Assembly: GCA_019638475.1 (NCBI GenBank)
Contig: JAHBTR010000004.1
Span: 176,053-240,052, forward strand
Origin: Chitinophagaceae bacterium
Lineage (GTDB): Bacteria; Bacteroidota; Bacteroidia; Chitinophagales; Chitinophagaceae
Direction of reading: 5' to 3'
Length of the DNA stretch: 64,000 nucleotides
Under the pieces are notes generated by a model. It saw only the letters and a list, made by a program, of their open reading frames with translations, searched no databases and was not told the origin of the DNA. Shown here in pieces: positions 26,249-33,637 of the stretch; within the stretch, counting starts at the first letter, position 1, and the number at the start of each line of letters is the position of its first letter. The translations under genes and the position numbers were made by a program.

Positions 26249-26260
26249 AACAAAATAATA

Positions 26261-27373
26261 TTATTGAACTGTTAATGAAATGGTTTGCTGAAAGCCAGAT
26301 GCTGTAAAACGTGCAAATAACCAACCTTTGCTTATTGATACATTAGGCTGAACAGTTATCTTATTTTTTCCTTCATTAACAGACATGTTAAATCGTTGTA
26401 GTTCTCTTCCAGAAATATCGAATAGTTGTATGCTGATATTTTGTTTTTTAGGGCTAATAATTTCTGCATTAAGAGAATTTCCTTTAAACAATAATGTAGG
26501 ATATACTTTATCAACATATATACTGTTTGCTTTTAATTGTACATTAATAATTTTTGAGTAGGCAAAGCTGCCATCGTCATCTATTACTTTAAGTCTGTAA
26601 TACACAGGTTTTCCGAAATAAGAAGGATTTTCGTCTGTATAACTGTATTGAGATGCTGTTGCAGAACGGGTTACATTTACTTTTCCTATGTTATAAAATG
26701 TTTGACCGTTATCGCTTTTTTCTATTTCAAAATATTTGCTGTTTTGTTGGGTAATGGTTTCCCATGCAAGTAAAACGGTATTGCCTTTTACTTGAGCTTT
26801 AAACTCTTTCAATGTTACAGGTAAGGCAATAGCACTTATGTTTGAATAGATATAATCTCCTAAAGGGTCAAATGAGGCGTTAGCAGCATTTCCTGCATAG
26901 TAAAAAGTTACATTTTCATCTGCTGAAGAGGGAGATGCAGGAGCAGTCCATCTGAGATTGTCGTATGTATAAGATGCCTGTGGTGAAGTTATAACAGCTC
27001 CTTGGTGGCTAAGTTCTTCTCCATTAGGTGCTGCATTTGGGTTAGTGCTGCTGAAAGTACCCACTTCTTGTCCATTACTGTTTATTGCTTTTATAGAGAA
27101 GCCCCATCTTGTTCTGTTTGCTACACTATGACTTATGGTTAGTGAGAAAGGGTATTGCTGTCCTGCCTCATAACTGCCTGTGGGCAAACCTGCAATAGAA
27201 ACAGAGCCTCCACCTGAGTTTAGCCCAAAAGAGTTGTGGCAGGATACACAATAATCACCTGTTGCACCTGTATGCCCTTGGGGTGGAACAAAACTGTAAT
27301 TAACTCCATTAAGAGATGAAGTGAGAACAACTGCAACTGCTACTAAAAATAAGCAAATAGAAATTTTTTTCAT
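26261..27373 (-). CDS. Secreted choice-of-anchor V protein with CxxCH haem site and type IX-like tail
   Basis: 370 residues. Signal peptide (MKKISICLFLVAVAVVLTSS), then GHTGATGDYCVSCHNSFG with a haem c site at 42-46. About 50-180 is a reelin-like/choice-of-anchor V domain (YPFSLTISHSVANRTRWGFSIKAIN, SHQGAVITSPQ), followed by a fibronectin-like segment (VTLKEFKAQVKGNTVLLAWET) and a C-terminal beta domain (NISIQLFDISGRELQRFN ... KGWLFARFTASG) typical of type IX secretion sorting. It should therefore be on the cell surface. First gene of the five-gene unit; 12 bases separate it from the OB-fold gene. Confidence 0.85.
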   Translation of the reverse strand: MKKISICLFLVAVAVVLTSSLNGVNYSFVPPQGHTGATGDYCVSCHNSFGLNSGGGSVSIAGLPTGSYEAGQQYPFSLTISHSVANRTRWGFSIKAINSNGQEVGTFSSTNPNAAPNGEELSHQGAVITSPQASYTYDNLRWTAPASPSSADENVTFYYAGNAANASFDPLGDYIYSNISAIALPVTLKEFKAQVKGNTVLLAWETITQQNSKYFEIEKSDNGQTFYNIGKVNVTRSATASQYSYTDENPSYFGKPVYYRLKVIDDDGSFAYSKIINVQLKANSIYVDKVYPTLLFKGNSLNAEIISPKKQNISIQLFDISGRELQRFNMSVNEGKNKITVQPNVSISKGWLFARFTASGFQQTISLTVQ

Positions 27374-27443
27374 AAAGTAAATAGCTTTTATCTGCCTAAT
27401 CGGAGATTAGGAGAAAAAGGTTGCCTTTACTTTAAAATTTTTT

Positions 27444-27478
27444 ATAAAAAAACCGCCTTAGTAGGTACTAAGACGGTT
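27444..27478 (-). terminator. Intrinsic terminator between M16 protease and redox operon
   Basis: AACCGCCTTAGTA (27451-27463) pairs with TACTAAGACGGTT (27466-27478), one mismatch, 2-base loop. Read on the minus strand, T-rich DNA follows (27444-27450); T also follows on the plus strand, so it may work both ways. It ends the M16 protease transcript and isolates the redox operon. Confidence 0.85.
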
Positions 27479-27502
27479 CTTTTTTGTTGTATGTTATGTT
27501 TT

Positions 27503-30319
27503 TTATTCAGCTGTTTTTTCTTCTGGGTTTAATATTGCTGTAATTACATTTTTACCATCAAATAAAAGTTTAGCAGTTGCTTTTATTTGTTCTGTAGTTA
27601 GTGCATTAACTATTTTTTCATAGTTAAGAAAATAATCTATGCTTGCATCTTCTATCATAATAGATTGAATATTTCTTACCCATGTACCATTTTCTTTTAT
27701 ACTGGTTTTATAATGCTCTAACCATTGTTGTTTTACTTTATTCAAATTTTCAACAGATGGACCTTTTGTTTTAATGTTATTTATTTCATTGTTTAATGCA
27801 ATGATTAAAGTATCTACTTTTTCTGGTCCACAAGGTAATTGAGCTACATAGTTATAATTGTTATAAGGATATTTTTCTACACTACTATAAATACCACCAC
27901 CATAAATTCCTTGAATTTTTTCACGAAGCTCTTCAATAATTTTAATATTTAATACTTCACTTATTGCTTCTGCTTTCATTGCTAAGTCTTCGCTATATTT
28001 TGTTTCTCCACTATATACTGCCAATATCAAAGATTTTTCTTCTTTTCCTTTTTGGAAAAGCATATTAATTTTTCCTTTAGCAGTGCGTAATCCATTGTCT
28101 TTATAGGTATATTTTTTACCACTTACAGGAAGGCTTGCAATATATTTCTCTATCAGCATTTCTGTAACATCATCAGGAAGGCTTCCAACCAAAACAAAGT
28201 TTAAACCACTTGCATCGCCAAATCTTTCTTTATAAATATCTAATACTCTGTCTAAATTTACTTTATCATAATACTCTCCTTTAGGAATAACAACAGGTGT
28301 AAGAGGATTGTTGTTATACATAGTGCTATAGAAAGTATCAATAAATGCAACCTGAGGGTTGGCTTTCATAAATGTAGTTTGAGATTTTTCTTTTTGTATA
28401 AAGCTTTTGAATAATGCTGTGTCTTTGCGTGGCTCATGTACATATAAATGTAAAAGTTGAAGCATGGTTTCAAAATCTTTTACAGTGCTGCTGCCACTAA
28501 ATCCATCCATTGTTGGTGAGAACATAGGACTTACAGAAGCAGTTTTTCCTGTCAATGCTTTACGCAAATCTGTAGGAGAAAATTCCCCAATACCCATTGA
28601 AGTAATAACAGATGTAAGGAATGATGTATTGTATTTATCTGCTAAGCCATAATTATTGCTACCACCAAATCTTTTTGCACTCATTAAAATTTGGTCGTTT
28701 TTAAAGTCTGTTTTCTTTACAGTAACTTTAAGACCATTGCTTAGTGTATAAGTTGTAGTACCTAATTTAGTATTTTTTGTAGAAGAAACTATTTTACCTG
28801 CTTTTGGCTCATTGGTTAATAATTTAGTTGCTACAGCTTTTTCTTCGTAAGGTTTAATATCTTGGTTAGATGAGGCATTGGTTACTATACTTAATAATTC
28901 TGCTTCTGTAGGAATAACAACACTTTCAGTAGCATCTGGACCAGTTGTAGCTACTACAAAGTTTGCATTATCTGTAAGGTCTTTTCCAATTCCATTAACA
29001 TCTAATAATGTTATTGTAGGCAATAATTCTTTGTAGTAATTATATTCAGCTTCTATACCTGGTATTGGTTCATTGGTTAAGAAGTTACGAATATATTCTC
29101 CTACATAGTTTGCAGATTCTGTTTTATTTTTTTCATTATTCAATCTTTCCATTCTTGTAAGCATGTCTGTTTTTGCTCTTTCTAATTCTGCTTCAGTAAC
29201 ACCAAAACGTTTTACTCTTTCTATTTCTTCTACTAATGCTGTTACAGAGTTTGAAATATTTCCTTCACCAGTATAAACCTGTGCTTGAAATCCTTCATAA
29301 CCTCTGGCATAAGAGCCAAAACCTACAAATGCACCTAAGAATGGAGGATTTTCTTTTTGTGTTAATTCTCTTAAACGTTGATTAACAATAGTAGAGAATA
29401 ATGATTTGGTTATACTTTCTTTATATTCTGCAACAGTAGTAGCTTCTTCATGTTCATAAAAACTATATATTAACATGGTGCTATACATAGTGCCTTCTTT
29501 GTCTGTAACAACCATAGATTTATTTGCTGTATAAGGAGGAACTTCTGCATTTATTCTTGGTCTTTCATTTGTGGGATTTTGTAATCCTGCAAAATGTTTT
29601 TTGATAAATGCTTCTGCTACTGCTACATCAATATCTCCTACAACTACTACAGCCATTAAATTTGGTCTGTACCAATCTTTGTAAAATTTGCGAATAGCAT
29701 CATGTTTAAAAGTTTTAATAATGCTGTCTATACCAATAGGCAAACGATTGGCATACTTACTACCTGCAAATAATGAAGGATACACTTTTTTAAACATTCT
29801 ATCTTCTGCACCTTTTCCTAAACGGCTTTCTTCTAAAATAATATTTCTTTCTCCATCTATGTCTTCATCTAAAAAAGATACTCCATGTGCCCAGTCTTCT
29901 AATATTTGAAATCCTTTTTCTATATTACCTGGTTTGTCTGTAGGTATAGGAAGCATATAAACAGTTTCGTCAAAACTTGTATAGGCATTCAAATCGTTAC
30001 CAAAGCCTACACCAATGCTTTGCAGATAAGAAATAATATCATTTTTTTTAAAGTGAGTTGTTCCATTAAAAGCCATGTGCTCTGTCATGTGAGCAAGACC
30101 TTGTTGGTCATCATCTTCTAAAATAGAACCTGCATTAACAACTAAGCGTAATTCTACTTTCTTTTCAGGCTTTTTGTTGTTTTTGATATAATAAGTAAGC
30201 CCATTGGCTAATTTCCCAATTTTAACAGATGGGTCAATGGTAAGTTTAGTGTCTTGTGCATGACTAAAACTGATAGTAAAAAGGAATAGTAGCAGTAACA
30301 CTTTTTTAAATGATTGCAT
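27503..30319 (-). CDS. M16 family (pitrilysin-like) zinc metallopeptidase
   Basis: 938 residues with a signal peptide (KKVLLLLFLFTISFSHAQ, cut after about 21). The N-terminal M16 domain has the inverted zinc motif HMTEH (H77, E80, H81) and the downstream ERNIILEESRLG with the third ligand Glu. The protein is a two-M16-pair fusion: the second half (about 500-938) has lost the zinc motif, as in known family members. Periplasmic or exported protease of peptides and misfolded proteins. Monocistronic, preceded by a family A repeat and followed by a terminator. Confidence 0.92.
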   Translation of the reverse strand: MQSFKKVLLLLFLFTISFSHAQDTKLTIDPSVKIGKLANGLTYYIKNNKKPEKKVELRLVVNAGSILEDDDQQGLAHMTEHMAFNGTTHFKKNDIISYLQSIGVGFGNDLNAYTSFDETVYMLPIPTDKPGNIEKGFQILEDWAHGVSFLDEDIDGERNIILEESRLGKGAEDRMFKKVYPSLFAGSKYANRLPIGIDSIIKTFKHDAIRKFYKDWYRPNLMAVVVVGDIDVAVAEAFIKKHFAGLQNPTNERPRINAEVPPYTANKSMVVTDKEGTMYSTMLIYSFYEHEEATTVAEYKESITKSLFSTIVNQRLRELTQKENPPFLGAFVGFGSYARGYEGFQAQVYTGEGNISNSVTALVEEIERVKRFGVTEAELERAKTDMLTRMERLNNEKNKTESANYVGEYIRNFLTNEPIPGIEAEYNYYKELLPTITLLDVNGIGKDLTDNANFVVATTGPDATESVVIPTEAELLSIVTNASSNQDIKPYEEKAVATKLLTNEPKAGKIVSSTKNTKLGTTTYTLSNGLKVTVKKTDFKNDQILMSAKRFGGSNNYGLADKYNTSFLTSVITSMGIGEFSPTDLRKALTGKTASVSPMFSPTMDGFSGSSTVKDFETMLQLLHLYVHEPRKDTALFKSFIQKEKSQTTFMKANPQVAFIDTFYSTMYNNNPLTPVVIPKGEYYDKVNLDRVLDIYKERFGDASGLNFVLVGSLPDDVTEMLIEKYIASLPVSGKKYTYKDNGLRTAKGKINMLFQKGKEEKSLILAVYSGETKYSEDLAMKAEAISEVLNIKIIEELREKIQGIYGGGIYSSVEKYPYNNYNYVAQLPCGPEKVDTLIIALNNEINNIKTKGPSVENLNKVKQQWLEHYKTSIKENGTWVRNIQSIMIEDASIDYFLNYEKIVNALTTEQIKATAKLLFDGKNVITAILNPEEKTAE

Positions 30320-30477
30320 AACAATTTATTTTAGTGCTGCGAAGTAATGAAATACTTGTTAAGTGAACAAATATGCTTTTTGGGGTATTGAAAAAAAGTT
30401 ATCCTTTCTGCTTTTGTTATTGTATGCTTTTACTCTGAGCAAATAACTACAGCTATGTTTCGTTTCTTTATGAAACG

Positions 30478-30553
30478 TTGTCAGTCTGAGTTTATCGAAG
30501 ACGATGAATTTAAGTGTTCTACTTAATCGCTTTCGACAGGCTCAAGCTGACAA
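30478..30553. repeat. Family A intergenic palindrome, copy 2 (short form)
   Basis: Starts TTGTCAGTCTGAGTTTATCG and ends CTTTCGACAGGCTCAAGCTGACAA. It is 20 bases shorter than the 42566 and 53270 copies because the CATACTTCGACAAGCTCAGTAT part is reduced. Preceded by TGAAACG, as at 42557. Confidence 0.88.
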
Positions 30554-30788
30554 GTTTAGTTTTTCATTAAACTACCCCTAACTCCTTCAAAGAAGGAGAA
30601 ATAACTCGGATTTTTTTTAAATTTCTTGTCCTAAATAGACTTACAAATTTTTTCAACTTTTGTTTAATTTTTTCGGATTTCAGATTTCGTTTTTCGGATT
30701 TCCAGAAAAATATCTCTTACTTATACTAAAACATTTCCCTACTTTTATACTCAATTAGTATTTTTACAGAAACATTAGAAAAACAGCT

Positions 30789-31019
30789 ATGATAACTATT
30801 ACTTTTAAAATAAATGAACGTTCTAAAACAGGTAAAACATTTTTAGAGTTTGCAAAAAGTTTTGCTAAAGAAAGCAAAAGCATATCTGTTGTAGAAAAAG
30901 AAGAAAGTCCTTACAATCCTGAATTTGTAAAAAAGATTAAATAGGCTGAATTAGAAATTAAACAAGGAAAATACAAAACAATTAATCCGAAAGATATATG
31001 GAGAAGTTTAGGGTTATAG
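30789..31019 (+). pseudogene. Decayed antitoxin gene (internal stop)
   Basis: Reads MITITFKINERSKTGKTFLE for the start, continues to ...YNPEFVKKIK, then an in-frame TAG at 30942-30944, after which the same frame continues AELEIKQGKYKTINPKDIWR and SLGL to a TAG at 31017. The end pattern (K-G-K-Y-x-T-I-x-P-x-D-I-W-x-S-L-G-L) is typical of antitoxins of YoeB/Txe-type modules. A single-base change explains the stop. Confidence 0.75.
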
Positions 31020-31140
31020 TTGCAGATATTGCAAAATATAAAAAATCAGGCAATAAAGCGAATATTAAAAAATTGCAGCAATTTTAGAAGAATTAACCGA
31101 ACACCCATATACAGTTTATCTATTGCCAATTAAATTTTAG
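30998..31140 (+). pseudogene. Decayed YoeB/Txe-like toxin (frameshifted, truncated)
   Basis: The ATG lies in the last 22 bases of the antitoxin frame (coupled order antitoxin-toxin). It reads MEKFRVIVADIAKYKKSGNK and ANIKKLQQF, stop at 31085. A second frame from 31075 continues AAILEELTEHPYT, the next expected block of a YoeB-type toxin, before losing homology. So there is at least one frameshift and the 3' half is gone. Confidence 0.7.
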
Positions 31141-31282
31141 GCAACCCCGATTTTTTAAGAATTTCATTAGCCTTTGCAAGTTTTTTGGGAAATAAAACCT
31201 GCCCCCGATATTTTTCAAGTCGTTTGTCAATTGGAATAATCGGCAATTTTGATTCGTTTAATTTTTTTATTGTTGCTCTCAT
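31130..31282 (-). CDS. Small 50-residue partner of the DUF6934-like gene
   Basis: A 50-residue frame starting MRATIKKLNESKLPIIPIDK and ending ...KSGLPKI. The ATG (31282-31280) comes one base after the stop of the DUF6934-like gene, implying translational coupling. It is basic, with a hydrophobic Pro-Ile stretch and no recognised fold. From memory, Bacteroidota DUF6934 genes have similar small partners, but I cannot verify this. It shares its last bases with the toxin remnant on the other strand. Confidence 0.65.
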   Translation of the reverse strand: MRATIKKLNESKLPIIPIDKRLEKYRGQVLFPKKLAKANEILKKSGLPKI

Positions 31283-31283
31283 T

Positions 31284-31649
31284 TTAAAACTTGTTTTCTT
31301 TTTTTATTACAAGAAATGCTTCATAATCTTCTCCTGTTTCAAACTCAACCCATTTTTCATCTTTTGTATAGCCAAAAATAATGAAATCCTCCGAAATTTC
31401 AGCTAAATTATTTGTTATTCCCATTCTGTACAATCTTGTTCTTGCAGCTGTACTACCTGTAGCAATTATTAAAGCATTAGGGTGTTTTTCGGTAAAAGCA
31501 TAAACGGTAGATGCAACAGTTGCCAATACTTTTAAACTGTCTCCATTGTTTGTTACGGCAAGGTCGTCAATACTTTTTGCTTTTTCATCATAGTCGCCAA
31601 ATGCAAGATTGTAAACATTTTCTTGCATTGTTTGTTGAAACTCAACCAC
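31284..31649 (-). CDS. DUF6934-like protein, start codon missing or mutated
   Basis: 121 residues from the first in-frame Met at 31649. The body VYNLAFGDYDEKAK ... DDLAVTNNGDSLKVLATVAST and GSTAARTRLYRMGITNNL, then FIIFGYTKDEKWVEFETGEDY, matches a Bacteroidota family I recall as DUF6934. Coding-like sequence continues upstream in the same frame to about 31721 (YFEFYSEGTKGIIKK-VVEF) but has no ATG before a TAA at 31722-31724, so the true N-terminus is probably lost. Followed immediately by the 50-residue gene. Possible two-gene toxin-antitoxin-like cassette; function not established. Confidence 0.65.
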   Translation of the reverse strand: MVEFQQTMQENVYNLAFGDYDEKAKSIDDLAVTNNGDSLKVLATVASTVYAFTEKHPNALIIATGSTAARTRLYRMGITNNLAEISEDFIIFGYTKDEKWVEFETGEDYEAFLVIKKENKF

Positions 31650-31905
31650 CTTTTTTATAATCCCTTTTGTGCCTTCACTATAAAATTCAAAATATTCAAA
31701 CCTATCTTCGGTTTTGTATTGTTATTTCTCTTTTTTCAAAGTTTTGTTTTAATCAAAGTTAATAACATTTGTATTTGAACCACAATAAGCAGTAAATAAA
31801 AGAATACTCCTTTTGGGATATTTTTTATCCCTTAAAATTTTTTCCCCTACAAAAAATAAACATGACGGCTTTACCTATTTTATTTATTAGACAAAACGCT
31901 ACCTT

Positions 31906-32712
31906 ATGAAAATAAATATTCTTACCCCAACAAAGCGATTGCTTGTTGTTGGCATTATGGTATTATTGAGTGTACATAATGCTTTTGCAAAAAACAAACC
32001 TGTTATAGAAGATGACCCTGCCATACAAAAAATATTTGCTGCTTTATTAAGCCCTGCCGCCATAGAACGTAGTTGGCAGTTTTTTTATGGCGATAATGCA
32101 GAAAAAGAAGTAACTACCAACAACCAACGTTCTTTAAATGAAGTTTTAAACCCCGATGGTACTATAAAAACAGGCATTAATGGCAGTTTTAATGCCGAAG
32201 GGTTTAGTATGGGTTATGATAAAAACGGCAAGCCTGTTTTTAGCCCTGCAAGTGTAAACAATACAGGAGATAACGCATGGGATAATAAAGCCTCTCAATT
32301 AATTACTGGAACTGTTAATGCCGTAGCCATCAGTAATGATACCATATATGTTGGTACAAGTGCTAATATTTATCAGTGGGATGGCAGTAGTTGGTCTGTT
32401 TTGGGTGGTGGGGTAAATGGTGCTGTAAGAGTTATAGCTATATCAGGAACAGATGTATATGTTGGAGGAGGGTTTACCCAAGCAGGTGGTGATGCGAGTA
32501 TTCAATATATAGCTAAATGGGATGGCAGTAGCTGGAGTGCTTTGGGTGCTGGGGTAAATGGTACTGTATATGCCATAGCTGTATCCGGTACAGATGTATA
32601 TGTTGGAGGAAGTTTTACCCAAGCAGGTGGTCATGCTGCCAACAGAATAGCTTTATGGAATGGCAGCAGTTGGTCTGCTTTGGGTAGCGGAGTGAATAAT
32701 TATAGCCATTAA
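31906..32712 (+). CDS. Truncated secreted beta-propeller-like repeat protein
   Basis: 268 residues. Signal peptide-like start (RLLVVGIMVLLSVHNAFA). After about 100 residues come repeats of 46-47 residues beginning W-D/N-G-S-S-W-S and running ALGxGVNGTVYAIAVSGTDVYVGG-F-TQAGG; two full copies (DNA starts 32380 and 32521) and a third cut after 12 residues (32659), ending ...GSGVNNYSH. Such proteins normally carry many copies and a sorting domain, both absent here. The third repeat stops where an unrelated frame begins, so this is likely a deletion remnant. Confidence 0.7.
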   Translation: MKINILTPTKRLLVVGIMVLLSVHNAFAKNKPVIEDDPAIQKIFAALLSPAAIERSWQFFYGDNAEKEVTTNNQRSLNEVLNPDGTIKTGINGSFNAEGFSMGYDKNGKPVFSPASVNNTGDNAWDNKASQLITGTVNAVAISNDTIYVGTSANIYQWDGSSWSVLGGGVNGAVRVIAISGTDVYVGGGFTQAGGDASIQYIAKWDGSSWSALGAGVNGTVYAIAVSGTDVYVGGSFTQAGGHAANRIALWNGSSWSALGSGVNNYSH

Positions 32713-32980
32713 AAAAGAAATAGCAGCAAGTTTGTTTCGTACATTTTTACAGATATGCTGTTTTGTACTATTGCTATTCGTTTTATTGAAAGCAACATCT
32801 TCAATTTGTTTCATGTTAGGTTTACAGCAAGCAGGAATAAAGCTGATAGTTTATATAGATAAACTACTTGGTATTACTTACATATTTACACCTGTTCCTT
32901 TTGTAATAATTTGGTTAATTGATAAAGTATTTTATAAGAATAATTGGGTAAAAGAAGTTGATGATTCTTCTAATAAGTAG
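32689..32980 (+). pseudogene. 3' fragment of a small membrane protein joined to the repeat gene
   Basis: In a frame shifted relative to the repeat protein, sequence from about 32700 reads IAIKKEIAASLFRTFLQICC then FVLLLFVLLKATSS and a second hydrophobic stretch YIFTPVPFVIIWLIDKVF to a stop at 32980. The only possible start inside is a TTG at 32732. It looks like the tail of a two-helix membrane protein whose 5' end was lost at the junction near 32695. Confidence 0.55.
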
Positions 32981-33161
32981 TAAGGGAATGGGAATAAGGG
33001 AGTGAGGAATAAGTAATAAGGGAATGGGGGTTAGGAAAATGTAAAGACAAAATCTGAAAAATGAAATTTGAAAAGCTAAAGGAAAAACATTTCAAAATAC
33101 TTTAAGTTATTATTCTACTCCTATCTTGATACAAAAGTTTCTTAGGCAAATGCTGTATAAC

Positions 33162-33620
33162 TTATAAAATACTAAAAGTATGTTTACCACTATAATTAAA
33201 TGGCATAGTAATAAATATACCTGCTTTACCTATTCTTGCTGTTCCTTTTACATGGAGTAGAATTTCTTTATTGAATAAAACAGCCAATAGGTTTTTATAT
33301 ATTCCTTTCATTTCAATATTTACATGACTGGGCAATATAAATTCACTTCTTCGTGGAATGTGCATGAGTGTATCTAAAGTATATTTTCCTAAGTATTGTT
33401 CATTGACAAAAATATCGCACACTACTTTTTTTAGTGTAATACCTACATTGTTAGGGTTGTAATAAACTAAGTCTAAGGTTATGGCACTTTTATCAAAACC
33501 TAAGGCTTTTATTTCAATATTGCGTATATCTCTATACTCAAGATTTTGAGGTTTGCCACATGAGGCAATGATAACAATTCCTAACACTATCAGCAATGAA
33601 AACCTGATTCTTACTAACAT
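33162..33620 (-). CDS. LEA type 2-like lipoprotein
   Basis: 152 residues. Signal with lipobox IIASCG (Cys21). The mature part has the WHy/LEA-2 pattern: IKALGFDKSAITLDLVYYNPNNVGITLKKVVCDIFVNEQYLG and later LHVKGTARIGKAGIFITMPFNYSG. Such small beta-sandwich lipoproteins are common in Bacteroidota; some help in desiccation or stress, but the role here is unknown. It follows cphA by 17 bases on the same strand and is probably cotranscribed. Confidence 0.85.
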   Translation of the reverse strand: MLVRIRFSLLIVLGIVIIASCGKPQNLEYRDIRNIEIKALGFDKSAITLDLVYYNPNNVGITLKKVVCDIFVNEQYLGKYTLDTLMHIPRRSEFILPSHVNIEMKGIYKNLLAVLFNKEILLHVKGTARIGKAGIFITMPFNYSGKHTFSIL

Positions 33621-33637
33621 ATCAATTTTTGAATTGG

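Larger units (their letters stand above)
30320..31129. other. Interval with repeats and a decayed toxin-antitoxin pair
   Basis: 810 bases without an intact gene. From left: AT-rich DNA, the family A palindrome (30478-30553), a CTCCTTC-aaa-GAAGGAG hairpin (30582-30598) lacking a T tract, an FR-biased TTTCGGATTT stretch (about 30660-30713, similar to repeats at 42452), and from 30789 the decayed antitoxin/toxin. Confidence 0.7.

Noticed and set aside
30582..30598. CTCCTTC/GAAGGAG hairpin as a terminator of the M16 gene
   Set aside because: It is upstream of the gene (which runs leftward) and lacks a T tract.
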